This document shows, one piece after another, positions 52,401-64,000 of a stretch of 64,000 nt of DNA. Each line of letters begins with the position of its first letter. Position 1 is the first letter of the stretch. The notes below the pieces were generated by a model. The model saw nothing but the letters and a program-made list of their open reading frames with translations, made no database searches and had not been told where the DNA came from. Origin of the DNA: Sphagnum compactum (Eukaryota; Bryophyta; Sphagnopsida; Sphagnales); contig OZ234497.1 of NCBI GenBank assembly GCA_965153455.1, positions 9,858,001 to 9,922,000 on the forward strand, given 5' to 3'. The position numbers and the translations under genes were made by a program.

Positions 52401-55400
52401 AGGACTGATGGGGGTGGTTGCATCCACATCCTGGATACCCATAGTTGGACCTGCCAACTTGACAGGTGCAGGCTTCTTATCTAAAGGTGGAGCTGAGCTG
52501 GAATTTTTCTCATTAGATGTAGTCCTGGTCACTTCTCCTTTGACAATTTTCTTCTCAAGTTTATCCTGTTTCTTTTCCACCATATTGTTCTGTTGCATTG
52601 ATGGGGCTGTTACTGGCAGAACTGGCACCCCACAAGGACTACTGGAAGCAGGCCCTGAAGCAGTCATAGGTGCAGATGTAGTGGACTCAGTTTTCACAGA
52701 CCCCTCATCTGCAATACCAGGGTGGGCTTCACTTTGGTCAACATTGTTAGGTTGGAGACCAACTGCCCCAGGAGAATTTGAAATTACACTAGCAGTGCTT
52801 TTAACTAAACCAGCTGGTGTAGGTGCTCCCTCATCTGGACGAATTCTGACACGAGGATGTTTCCTCTTTGGAGCTGCCAACATGACAATCAGAATGTGAG
52901 GTCTAGAATGACTAGGCATGGTTGGAACACCTGAACAACATACCACTGTCTTGCAGAATCTGGAAAACACAAGTGATCAATCCGCTTATTCACTAGTCCA
53001 TACTAAGTCCAACACTGTATCCTTGTGACCAGAATTTTTGTAAAAAAAACAACCTAGAAGTCACCAGAAGCTGACTACAAGAACAATTGCACTGTACTCA
53101 CAAAATTTGTTGTTGAATTCCAGAAACAGTCTACCTGCTCTTGTCCGCAGCAGAGAATTCAGACCAACGTGGTACAATGCAGTGACAGATGCAAGAACTC
53201 TCAACCCCAAACAGTTCACCAGAGAGCCAGGTACAAACTGACTTTTGCTAGGAAGAGCATTTGTGAAAGCCTCTTTGACACTGCCCAGGCATGATGATGA
53301 CTAAGAGAAAAGACATCCCACCCTATGTGCATATAGAAGCTGAAAACAGATCAAGAGCATACCCTCTGCAGGGGCTGGAGCAGCAGCAGATGGAGGGGAG
53401 GGCAAGGGAACAGGTGATGCAGCAGCTGGTGAAGGGCCCAATAGCACACCAGATGTTGTGTTGAGAGCTGGAATGAGTGAGGGAGCAGCAGTTGCATAAG
53501 AAGGCTGGGCTGCAGGAGACGAGATTTGTGCTGACCCAGAAGCCAATGACTTTGCCTCTGACTTGGATTCAGGTTTCAAATCCATCCTTCGGTCCAATGC
53601 AGGAGGGGGGATTGTCCTTGCTAGATCAAATAAGGCCTCTGCCACTTCCACCTCCTCTGAGACTGTAGGTGTAGACACCTGTCCCTGTCATCAAGACACT
53701 ACTACAAAATTTGATTTCTTTGAACTCACCAGAGAAGCTGCAAATCAAATGAAAACTGGTTTTCAACCTCTTCCAAACTTTTGATGTGTCCAACCTCACC
53801 CTCAGGTTCTTGTCACCAAAAGCAAGCAATTACACCACTATCTTGGCAAAGGCTTTATACAGTAAACAGTTCAATTGCATCACCAACACAAATCTACTCC
53901 AGCAAACCGTAAGTTTGAACATGCTACATTCAAGGGCCAGAACAATGCAGATAGTATGGACACTCTTCGTCTACTGCAACTGACAGAAGATTCAGACACT
54001 GATGGTCTCCTGTACCTTTAGCAGCTTAGAGACCTTAGGTTTTGATCCACTTGGCTTCTGCAGGACAAAGCAAATGCTGCAGTCAGTAAAAAGATTTCCA
54101 GTCATAGGTCCAGGAGATGTGATTAGGAAGAAGAACAAGAAGTGTAGAAGAGTCATAGATAAGAATTACGGTTCTTCTTCTGGGCTTCAGGGTTACAGCA
54201 GATGATGATGAAAGAGTGCTGGATGGTGCTGGAGTTGGAGAAGCAACTAGTTGAGGTGGCTGAGATGGAGTCTCTTGAACTGGAGGTGGGGGCGACTCTT
54301 GTAGTCGCTTGAGAACTGCTGCAGTACCGTGTCAAAAAGTCAAAACGACTCTGAACATTGCGTTTAAGCAAACTTGTAATGCATAGCCATCAATGCATTG
54401 TAGTCTATAGTCTATACACACCTGAGCGAGCCTTCCTGGGCACAGTTGGGAGATCGTTTCTGATGCTGATATCCTCAACGCCCTGCAAATCGCCGAAGAT
54501 CGATCAGAACGCGTGAAAGGAGTGCCGAACTGACGAGTCTAAAGAAACGTACGGATGAGAATCTGCTCACCGTAAGCTTGTCCAAAGACATATTGCTCAC
54601 ATCCGACAAGTTTGGAAGGTGCGAGAAATGTAAGGGATAGAAGAGAGAGCAGAGAGGCCCCGCAGCGAGGCACAGGAGAAAAGAGATCTCCAGGTCGGGA
54701 ATATGCTGAGTAGTTGGAACCTCACCTTCCCTTGTGGCCGTGATTTCGCAGGGCGGCGAGGAATAGGGGGAGGGGGAAGATCGTCATCATCTTCAGAACC
54801 CCCCATTTCCGAATCATGGGTCGTGTCCTCTAACTCGTCAGCAATGCTACCTCGAACTTGCACCTGTATCTCCTGCAATCCCTGCCTCTTTCTCTTAATG
54901 CGAGAAATCGAAACTACACTAGAGGAGACCAATCCTTTCCCAGACATTAGGCTACTGCTGTCCTTCTTGGGCCTTTCCCGTAATCTTGCGCTGTGAACAT
55001 CGTCCATGGTGTCATCGCAATCCTCACCAACTGTGCAAACAGAGACACCCACAATCAAACAAGTCAGATGCATGCACTAATTCCCATATCTTCCAACGAG
55101 GAGGACCTATTAAAATGATGTCGCAACTTGATAAGGCTATTTTCCGCAGCGTGTGCACTTGGTAGTCTGCTTTGCATGAATGCATCGCGCGATGCTCTTC
55201 TAATTCAAATAGCTTAGGCACAGGTAGAGCCTGCACGCTGTGTTGGAACCTGTGAAATTGCAAACTTTGGCCCTTTGACTTCTGACAAATGCGGTCATGG
55301 AGGCTGCTTAAGAGGACGCATGATCATGTGAAACTGTTCCACACCAGATGCTACTCTGGGACAAAACGGAAGAGAGCAAGGAGAACATGATCATGTGAAA

Positions 55401-55909
55401 CTGTTCCACACCAGATGCTGCTCAGGGACAAAACGGAAGAGAGCAAGGAGAACATCAGCAGGTGTTCCTCCTCAGCATCCAGCAAATGCTATGTGCTTTC
55501 GGTGATTCAATTAACTAGCAAACCCAGCAAGTATAGACACTCCTTGCACCCAACAACTGTCAATCCTGTTCTTGCGCATGGAAGCTACAAGAGAAGGTAT
55601 CTTGCCAAGCAGGCCTCTGTTCAAAAGCCTGCAGACTTCTACATTATGGGCTCCTTTGTGGACAGTTTTGGAAACTTGGTCTGCAGGAACACGTCGACAG
55701 GACGAGTTCTGCTCTGCGACACACAAAATATATTGCGGTAAATCTCGGAAGCATCTGTCGTTTTGGGCTTTCCAACAAGAATCGGCGGTGTTCAGTGAAA
55801 AGGCTCGACCTGAGGCGTCTTTGAATCCGCTCGTGCGAGGACGGCGAGGTGCAGACACGGGGCCTCTGTCTGCACTGCTCCGCCGGCCCTCTCGCCCTCT
55901 GTCCATCAT
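46407..55909 (-). CDS. TIC: TIME FOR COFFEE (TIC) homologue, complete
   Basis: Nuclear regulator of the plant circadian clock, sugar/energy status and jasmonate responses in Arabidopsis. Sixteen coding exons with consistent phases: 55909-55810, 55030-54726, 54482-54422, 54318-54170, 54057-54016, 53684-53363, 52873-52360, 52229-52166, 52067-51975, 51828-51651, 51451-51346, 51242-51137, 50944-50537, 50330-49968, 49852-47311 and 46846-46407. They give about 1,930 residues; Arabidopsis TIC has about 1,550. TIC landmarks in order: MDRGREGRRSS at the start, RLRERPKK, VPRKARSA, KPSGSKPK, SEEVEVAEALFDLAR, APKRKHPRVR, KFDIDLM, GMPGWPG, KRCASHVWIAHFI with PFFAAGP, AMMQNLGFPYHH, then a Gln-rich 847-codon exon. 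The start uses the ATG at 55909; another ATG follows at once. The 3' end of exon 10 is uncertain (51651, or 51609 in the same phase). An optional exon at 54591-54571 is discussed separately. Confidence 0.92.
54571..54640 (-). other. TIC: Possible alternative first exon of TIC
   Basis: An ATG at 54591 opens MSLDKLT, followed by a good donor (ACG|GTGAGC, 54571/54570), and is in frame with exon GVEDISIRNDLP. Upstream on the minus strand lies a pyrimidine-rich run (CTCTCTGCTCTCTCTTC) like a plant leader or Y patch. Splicing from exon 2 to the nearest AG (54596/54595) would shift the frame. Only a 6-base microexon (54576-54571, adding Leu-Thr) would keep it. Skipping this exon is also in frame. 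Confidence 0.4.
55320..55453. repeat. 67-bp tandem duplication in TIC intron 1
   Basis: Two adjacent 67-bp copies (55320-55386 and 55387-55453), both starting ATGATCATGTGAAACTGTTC and ending in GAGCAAGGAGAAC. I count two mismatches (CTACTCTGGG against CTGCTCAGGG), so the duplication is fairly young. Confidence 0.92.
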
Positions 55910-57240
55910 GAGGGCGCCGAACTCAAACCAGCCTTCTGCACACTTGGGCACACCATACCACTCTACCTTGTCCCTTCACCGATCTCCTTGGACAGACAGG
56001 GGATGCAAGACAAGCCTATGTGCGGAGCTGCTAACAAATACTTCTTGAAAGGAGAAATATATCTGGAAACTTGCAAGAAAAAAAAAAACTACAGAAAGCC
56101 GTTCTCTATAACAGCGCTTGACATAAGAAAAACTCCCGCAACATCAAAGGTAATAATAGCATTGATAAGAGGGACCGATAACACAAATGAGCTTCTGCAT
56201 CTTCAGGATCATGAATGAGAATTATTAGTCATCATTTCACTCAAAGCACTTGTGATACAGATGGGAGTCAAACGCAACCCTACGTGATTGTCAAGAAAAC
56301 ACGGGGCTTCTTATTCGTCTCCTGGACCAACAAAAGCAAATCAAACAACTCTCTGCAAGAACAGAGCAAAATGGATCACCCCCAAAACCGGTTTTAAGAC
56401 AGGGAAACGCTCGATCCAAGTCATCATCATCCCATGACAAAAGATACAACCAAGGAGCACAAAAGAAGAAGCAGACCGCAACACACGCACGCACACAACT
56501 TCCAGCAACCAAAGGGGAACTAAAAAAACACCCCCAAAAAAAGAGCCAGCAGCCAGCAGCACAAATGAGAAAAAACAAAAACCCAAAACAACACAAGTCA
56601 CAAACAGAAAACGGAAGAAGAAAACGAACGGCACATGTTTGTGCACAAACCAGGGGGCGCAGAAGAGGACACGAGAGAGAAAGAGAGAAAGTGACCAAAG
56701 AAGGGAGAAGAACGAGACGAGAGGTGTATATGGAGGTGTGAGAAGGTCCAGCAGCAAAGCAAAGCAGCAGCGGTAGTAGTAGACGGGCCCCGCGGTCTTC
56801 ACAACAACGACAACAACACCACCACCAACATCAACAACAACAACAACAACAGCACTAGTCTTTACCAGAGAAATAACAAAGCTCCTGGTAGTAGCCTAGT
56901 ACCGCCCATGACCCCCATCCCATGCCGCTCGGCCAAGCCATGCGCTTTGACTGGCGTATACAAAATTTACCTCCGCCGGTCCCCACCCCATCAGTTTTTT
57001 TTTTTTTTTTGTTTTTTTTTTTTGAAACCGCCTCCTTTCCTGACCTGACACGGGGAATCCATTCTGCCGTCTACCACTCTATCCTGGGGACACGTCAACA
57101 AAACTCTATCTATTCTTCTTCTTCTTCTTCTCTTCTTTTTTTTTCGCCTCCTCCCCCCCTCCTCCCTCCTGCCCCCCGCTTTTTACTTTTTTTACTTTTT
57201 CTTATTTAAACTCTTGTCTGTCTCCCCAAACTTTGAATAA
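55910..57240 (-). promoter_or_regulatory. TIC 5' leader and promoter region
   Basis: Upstream of the TIC start. On the gene strand it has pyrimidine-rich stretches (for example complementary to GAGAGAGAAAGAGAGAAAG at 56671-56691), typical of plant leaders and core promoters. Also present are a CAA/CAAC simple repeat at 56804-56852, T runs at 56997-57022 and a CT/TTC-rich block at 57115-57200. No TATA box could be assigned. ORFs at 56291-56802 are low-complexity readings of these tracts. Confidence 0.4.
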
Positions 57241-58870
57241 TCCAAATTTAAGAGCATTTTTCAAAGCCTTCCCCCAACCCCCTGCCCCGGCCCCCCAACC
57301 TAGCCTACCCAATACCCCTCCCCAAGGGAAAAGAAACTTGGCCTCTTGGGTGCATACTAAGTAATAACTACATCTCCTCATTATTTGTCAGAGAAGAATT
57401 TCTATGCCTTAAAATATTCATCATCCGTAGTAGTAGGTACCTACTTTACTACCTTGGCATATCTTTGTTTCGGCCTCTCCATGCGATAAAACAACTTGGT
57501 ACAAAATGAGGTTGTTAGTTACATATCTATCTATCTATCTACCGGGCCTGCCTCTCAACATTTTTTTGTTGTTGTTGTTCTTTCATGTTTACAACATTAG
57601 TGTAGAGCAATGGCCCATACCCATTGATTCCGCAGGTTTTCTTTCCAGCAGTGTCGTCCTAAATGACAGAAGAACCTCTGGCTGTCGTTGCAGTCATTTG
57701 TCATTTCCTACACACCCATTTGGAATTTCAGGCTACGGAGAGTTCTGTGTTACATTCATTTCTGTCCAGGAGCTGCAAGTAATCCACCATACAGTAATCC
57801 TACCAAATGATAAATAACAATAGTTTTTTTTAATGTTTTTTTTTCATTTTTTAAATATCAAAATTCATGCCAAGTTTAAACCCTCCATAAAATCGAAATT
57901 AGTCAAATTTACAATAGAAAAACCCCAAAAAAATTTCAAAAATTCTCTCAAATTCTTTGTAGAAAAATGGTGATACAGGTATAGCTAGAGAGTTTTCAGT
58001 AGGTGTGAAGGTTGGTAGTTAGAGATGTTGAGGGAGGGAGGGATGGAGAAGTGGGTCCATGCAGAGTTGTGGGTGACGGGTACTGGTTCACTGAAGATGT
58101 AAGCGGCAAGCTTCGATGAATTGGAGGAGAAAAAATTGGCAATCAAAAAGCTTATCAACAATCAACAAAATTGTTATGTAACATCGTAATAATCAGGATA
58201 AAACTTTGGTTACTTACGGAACCCTTGTCAAAAATGACCCTGCCCATTGTAGCATCTGATAAACATTATAATGTGTGCTTGCACATAAGAGCTTTCATTG
58301 AATTTGGAGTGAATTCATTGGTCTCACTGAATTCACTTCCAGATTTCAGCGGATTCATTGATCCATTGCACGAGGACTAGTGAACTGCACTCACATTTTA
58401 TAATAATGAAATTTGTGAAAAACATATAAAATTAGTCAACATGAACACAAACTTTTTAAACAAAACATCATGCAACAAAATAAATATACAAACAAGCAAA
58501 ACATATAGCAAACAATTTGAGGAAAAAAAAATCAAGGTGTAAAAAGGGTTGAAATTTAGAAAAAGGGTTTTCTAATGTCAAAGTAAGTAACTTTAGAAGA
58601 AGTTTAGTTAGTCACATATCAATTCTTGTTCCAAGCCCGAAATCTAATTGCTACAAACAAAAAACATCTTCATAGGAAAAAATAAATTAAAAAATCCACA
58701 TACATGCACACCACAAGATTCAAATGTGTCGTAAGCATGTTTATGAGCTTGCTCTTCATGTTAAGAAACATCTTTCTTGTTTAATGTTGTTTTAAATCAC
58801 TGCCATTCAAAGTTCAATGAGCTTAAACAACCGGTTGCAAAAGAGTTGATTGCAAGATAAATTACTCTAC
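57241..58870. other. Intergenic, no gene recognised
   Basis: A CTAT simple repeat lies at 57524-57541. No ORF has a recognisable motif, and the sequence becomes AT-rich beyond 57800. Confidence 0.45.
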
Positions 58871-58872
58871 AT

Positions 58873-59635
58873 TCACATGTGAAGATTATTAACATGTGAT
58901 CCTTTCATAGCATTATGACAATTGATTTGCATTGTCAACTTGAAGAAAAATGTTTGTTCCTTGAATGAAGTTTCATCCAATAAAGGTGGAATGAAAACTT
59001 GATTTGGTCTAATGTTTATGCCATGACAATTATGAGTTTCAAGAATGTTTGGCTTAACCAAGAAAGCATGTTTAGTTTGGAGTTGCACCCAAAACTAAAG
59101 ATAAATAATTGTAGCCACATTCATCATATCTTCAAGCAAGGAATTAACGTTCAAGTCCTTCAATAAGGCAAAGGCAATTTCATTGCATTGTTATTTCACA
59201 TACTCCATTCCTTTCAACCAATCCATCCTAAAAACGAAACTTCGTACCCTAATCATGGCACACCATCTATTGAAGACTGTCCCACAAGACCAAATTTTAT
59301 CTTTGATTATATCTCAATAGCTTAGCAATGCATCATAAGTGTCATCAATAGTGTTCACAAAAGCAAACAAATCCAAGGACCCATACTTGGTGACATGATG
59401 ATGAAATAGTTGAAAATGTCACCTTAACAAATTTTGACAACAAACATAAAATAAAAACATCATATGTAAATTTGCAAAGGTTTTTCATGCATGCAAGCAA
59501 CAACAAAATACATGTGAGGCCCAAAAAGAGTTCAATGTCACATAAGAATTCCAAATTAGCTTTTTGCATGAGAAGTTGTTGCCTACTCCTCAAACATCCC
59601 CACCACCAAACCTTTTGTACTATGAAATCATGCAT
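58873..59635 (-). mobile_element. Degenerate hAT-like transposase-derived sequence
   Basis: Minus-strand fragments resemble the central and C-terminal parts of a plant hAT-type (zinc finger/C17orf113-like) transposase family as I remember it. These are KANLEFLCDIELFLGLTCIL with ACMKNLCKF (from about 59570), then after frame breaks LLKDLNVNSLLEDMMN with YLYFWVQLQ, and FIPPLLDETSFKEQT with FFKLTMQIN near 58930. At least two stops or shifts interrupt it. No terminal inverted repeats were found. Confidence 0.4.
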
Positions 59636-59845
59636 TTATTAGGTGACAACATTGAGATCTATTGTGTTTTTATATTTCTCAAAAAGTTTGGCTTTGTATT
59701 CCAAAAAGTTCACCAAGTTACATCTTTTAAAAGCTTCCTTAAGGCTTTGTGAATAATAAATATAAACAAATGGTATAAAAGTTTCAATCTTGAAAACCAA
59801 AACAAGTTGGACAAGGTTTGCACTATTGTTGTGGAGTTCTTCCAT

Positions 59846-62800
59846 TTTTAAAAAACCTCCAATTTCGGTTCTAACATTTTATGTTTTTTTTTGGAAGCAA
59901 TTCGAGTGTGGGTTTAAGCTTGGTTCTTCCAATTTCTAATTTGTTTTGTTTTGGTTTTAGTACGGTTTTTTAATTGAATAACCTCCATGCCCAATTCAAA
60001 AGTTAGGTCTGATTATATGCACACATTAAACATTCTCCAATGTTAAAAAATGTATTTGTGTAGTAAAGTAAGGCACCACTTTAAAAAGCTTCGCAAGTTT
60101 GAATTCTTATGAAAGTGAAAGAAATGAAAACCTATGAAACACCAAAGGGGTCCCCTCGTAAAGCATCTTGAAGGGAAGAAAAGGACGTTCATTCATTTTG
60201 CCAACTACAAAATGGGTTACACTTTCCAAACCCATGCTTAAGTAAACTCATTTGATTAACCCCAATCCAAATGCAAAGGGATTTTTTTCAAACTATTTTA
60301 TATAAATATAGGTATGAAGTTCAATATTAATATTTTAAATATAAAAAATTCAACCCAATTGTCAACTTTTTTTTTAAAAAATCACCTTATCTACCTAAAG
60401 AACTTGACCTTGTGTTAAATAATGTTTTTCCATGTTTTTAATTTTGGTTCCAAATTTAACAATAAACATATGAATGTTTATCCAAGATTGGTTGTTGATA
60501 CTCACAATTTCATCGCAAAAGATAATTAAAAAATCTCACCTTGAAAACTATTAAGGTCATCTTTGACAACAACCAAATTGAAAATTGCCTTTCATAGTTT
60601 TCACTAACTGAAAACCACCTTTAAAAAAAAAAAATCAAAATTTGAAAACCAATCAAGATATAAAAAGATACTACCTAGACAATTATGGGTCATAAGATTT
60701 TAGGTTTTAAAAGCTTAGTTTAGGGGTAAATAGGATTAATGTTGTTTTTTCAATTTTGTATGTAGTAGGAACAATGAACATCCCCAAACATATTTAGATT
60801 TAATTGGCAAGACTTTTGTCAAGAACGCTAAAATATTAAAATAATAGCTAGTAAATAGACCTAAGACATGCCCCCCCCCTCCCCACCCCCCAAAGAGTGA
60901 AACAAAATTTGGTAAGTTGCTTTTGAAATTAAAAATGGTAATTTCACCCAAAAAATGACTCATTGTCACCTTGTGGAAATTTTTCAAAAAAACAAATTGG
61001 ATAAAATCTTATTTAATAGTAATTTCGAGGATTTTAAAGCTTCTAGTTAGGATTTTTAGGTTAGATTCATTCTTCTAAAAGCTTTTTGGTTTATTTCTTA
61101 AATTTTTTTAGGTTGTTACTAAAACATATTTGTTATTCAAAGAAATGAATAATGATACCAAAGTTAAAATAATTATCTAAAAAATCAATGGCTATCAAAT
61201 TTGTGAGAACCATCTTTTTTTTTAAATTGAAAAAAATGAAATTCAGATTTTCAATTATCTCAAAAAGATGGTTGAAAATATAATAACTAAAAATTTCAAA
61301 CTAAGGGTGGTTTTTAAAAATATTTTTTAATTAAAAAATTGGGACAATTTTTTAAAACAACAAGAATAATTGAATTTGGTGGTTCTCAAAAAAAAAAAAT
61401 GCGAAAATTATCGAACAATGGTGTGTAGAAGTTAAAACCTATTTGTGCATAGAATCTTGGCCTTGTTCCATTCAATGGAATTACTCCAATGTTTTTGTGG
61501 GTTTTTGGGGGCCTTCATAAACTCAAAAAAGTCCTTCATTTCTTCATAATCAATCATGTGACACTCACAATTTAACAAATAAAAAACTATAAGAAATTAC
61601 ACACCATTTAATGACCTAGTTCATCTTCATTTTTTTACCTTCATTTTTTAAGTGCAAGGGCAAGATTCAAATTCGGTTGCAAAACAAAGACTCAAATACA
61701 AAAGTTGAACAATTTGGCCCCCCTTACTCCCAATAGATTTACTAAAGCTTTCAAAATAAAATGTTCACTTGAGTTCCAATTTGTAAAACCTTCTGATGAA
61801 GGAAATGAATTATCAAAAAAAATAGAAGAAAAAAAATAATGATATGTAAAATTCAACAAGAATTCAAGGGAGGCATAATGGATTTTTAAAACATTAAAAA
61901 ATCATCATGAAGGCAATTGTCGAAGCACAAAAGCCCATCCACTCACAAAAAATGTGCCTATGAAGCTCTGAAACAATAAGACAACCAAAAAACAAGTTGA
62001 AAAACATGATGCAAATATCAATGTAACTAGATATAAAAACAAAATGATAACAAAGTTCAAGAATTGCAATGCACATAAACATTTAATGAATCAACAAAAG
62101 ACTTCAAACCATAACAAAAGCTTCCAAATAGTACAACACCAATGAAAGACACAACAAAATGCAAAAACAAAAGAGCAAAATGAACTTGAACTCCAAAGCT
62201 TTTGTGTGGAGTTTGGAACCAAAATTGAAAAGACAAAAGACAAAATGCTTGAACATCAACAAGTGTAGATATAAACTTCGAAGAAGAGCAAAAATTGAAA
62301 GGTGTTTAAAACAACAACATGCACCTACCTTCAAGCTTGTTGAAGTTTTACCCCACAAAACTTGAATAAACGTTTTTACAACTTTGAAAATTAAAATTGT
62401 GAAATCAAGTTAGCTTTCAAAAAAATTATGATTTCAAATAATATACAAAAATCTCATTAAGTTAAAGGCCTTAAAGATAATGGAGTTAAAATAACAACAT
62501 GACATAATTCCTCATGAATGTGGATTGTGGCACAATGAAATACAACAAATAGGGGCTTAAGGTGAATGGCAAATGAAGGGGGAGGTGTGGGATGACATGA
62601 CCCCTTTTGATTTCAACGTGAATTATGACATCTTAGGGCATGACATTTTCACATTTGGATATAATTTGTCTTATTTATTGATTGTGTAGGTGGTTGTTAT
62701 CTATCTAATGATTATAGGACAAAACATTTGAGGTCACACTAACTTTTTTCAAGTCAAAATTATGTGAAAATTCAAATAGAAAAAAAATGCTAAATTTGGT

Positions 62801-63010
62801 TTTCAACCATTAATTAAATAACTCTATCTAGGTTAAACTCTAATCACGCCTAATGTTAGTGCTAACACTAACATCATCCCTAACATTTCCTTAACACTAA
62901 CCCTAACATTAATCACCCTTAACACTAACATTTTTATTAACATTTATTAGGGTGCATTCACACTTGTGGTAGTTTAGGTTAAAAAAAGTTTTAGGGTTTA
63001 AAAACGTACC
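59846..63010. other. AT-rich intergenic region
   Basis: No gene recognised. Features are a C run broken by T and A at 60871-60891 and a CTAACACTAAC / CCTAAC-rich stretch at about 62840-62945. The latter is telomere-like in flavour but irregular. Confidence 0.45.
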
Positions 63011-63773
63011 TTCTTGACTTCATGGATTCACACCAAAATCCATGATGGCAAGTTAAGGAAATTTTTTGCCATTTTTTTTATCATTCCCTTTGTTTCCTAC
63101 GGCCACTCTTTTCCTTTTTCATCATGCACGAATATGCGTTCAAATAGGCTAACTCCTTTTTTAGCTTCACTCTTCATAGAATTTTTCATTTTTGTCTTGT
63201 TCACACTTCTCCTTTTAGTCCCTCACGCCTCTCCTCTTCATTTCTTTTGTCTCATCAAATTGCTTAATCTTTACTCAATTTTCATTGTAGTTTCATTACG
63301 TTACGCTAGTGCTATAATTTTGTTTTCATTGGTCTGTTGTTTTGATGCTACTATTTTGTTCTCGTTGGTGATTTCTCTCCTTTGTTGCTACTTTAGATCA
63401 TCCTCATAACTCTTAAAATCACGACAAACCCATGCTGTTTTTGTTTCAAAATTCTATGAAGCCCCTTCCTTCAATAGCTACAATTTCCAACTTTGCAACA
63501 ATAGAAAAAATAGAAGCATAACAAAGATAGAAGAAACATACTAGTGTGAAAACATGATACTCCTTGTGCCTTGCTACACAAGGATCTGCTACCATTGTTG
63601 CCATTGTTCATCCTACCGTTGTTTGTTGCTACCGATGCACCAATGCCATAGCTATTTGTGCTCGCAACACCATGTTGTCCTTCCACATCACTACAACTTG
63701 CTCTTCGGTTGTCTTCATACCTGTGATCTTATTTGCTCTTTCATTCTCCTCTTCCTCTTCCTCCTACTATTGT

Positions 63774-63915
63774 TGCAAGTAATTATTGGTGTTGTTGTAA
63801 GTGTGTATTATTGTTGTTGCAACTTGCAGGTGATTGTTAATGTTTTTGCAAGTGTGTGTTTCGATGTTGCAGGTGATTATTGGTGTTGTTGTAGGTGTGT
63901 GTTGTTGTGATTTTA
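63774..63915. repeat. Imperfect tandem repeat near right edge
   Basis: Three copies starting at about 63774, 63826 and 63869. Each reads GCA(A/G)GT(G/A)ATT.TT..TGTT...GTA/GCAAGTGTGT with a GTTGTTG-rich tail. Units are about 52 and 43 bp. Open reading frames across it are repeat-driven. Confidence 0.6.
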
Positions 63916-64000
63916 GTTCATGATTTTTAGTTTACTTCTAAATTCTAACATGTAAGTCTTCTAAAATTACAAAAAGTTATGCTTTGTGGATTTTCAAGAA

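Noticed and set aside
54597-55074. ATG at 55073 (MHLTCLIVG) as TIC start
   Set aside because: The residues before VGEDCDD lie in an intron with a good acceptor (GCACAG|TTGGT). The upstream exon at 55909 carries the conserved MDRGREGRR opening and fits the phase.
56291-56802. Cys/Phe-rich minus-strand ORFs upstream of TIC
   Set aside because: They are readings of pyrimidine-rich leader/promoter DNA; repetitive composition and no family resemblance.
63014-63409. 131-residue hydrophobic plus-strand ORF as a membrane protein gene
   Set aside because: It is T-rich low-complexity sequence read as Phe/Leu/Ile, with no start context, splice signals or recognisable motif.

Overview
The window is nuclear DNA of a land plant. 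It holds four recognisable intron-containing genes of typical plant families: NOT3, a RABE/Rab8 GTPase, a HIKESHI/OPI10 homologue and TIME FOR COFFEE. They are separated by long AT-rich tracts carrying decayed retroelements. TIC and RABE are plant families, and the introns are short with plant-like GT-AG junctions. The large intergenic space and the type of LINE-like relic suggest a non-angiosperm such as a fern, lycophyte or bryophyte, but I cannot name the lineage from the sequence alone.

Layout. 1-4571 (minus): 5' half of NOT3, a CCR4-NOT subunit that runs off the left edge. 4.8-19.9 kb: gene-poor, with a degenerate Ty3/gypsy pol (about 7.3-8.55 kb), a pair of LTR-like direct repeats 6 kb apart (10.7 and 16.7 kb) and other diverged repeats. 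20676-23617 (plus): complete RABE gene of 8 coding exons and 216 aa, including one GC-AG intron, behind a GC-rich promoter. 24-27 kb: AT-rich, with nothing recognised except a TATA plus telobox promoter-like motif near 27.4 kb. 27681-29105 (minus): complete 2-exon HIKESHI homologue (191 aa) with a threefold tandem repeat in its intron. 30.0-30.8 kb (minus): C-terminal relic of a LINE-type polyprotein. 31-46 kb: decayed repeats, an unexplained ORF patch and a perfect 35-bp-arm hairpin at 44.9 kb. 46407-55909 (minus): complete TIC gene, about 16 coding exons and 1,930 aa, dominated by one 2.5-kb Gln-rich exon. 56-64 kb: TIC leader/promoter, a hAT-like relic at 59 kb and simple or tandem repeats.

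The four genes do not form a pathway or cluster. NOT3 acts in mRNA deadenylation, RABE in post-Golgi secretion, HIKESHI in nuclear import of Hsp70 during heat stress, and TIC in the circadian clock and metabolism. No operon-like or defence-like system was seen. The most useful leads are the NOT3 coiled-coil length difference, a possible second TIC promoter or first exon, the alternative TIC C-terminus, and several structured non-coding repeats.
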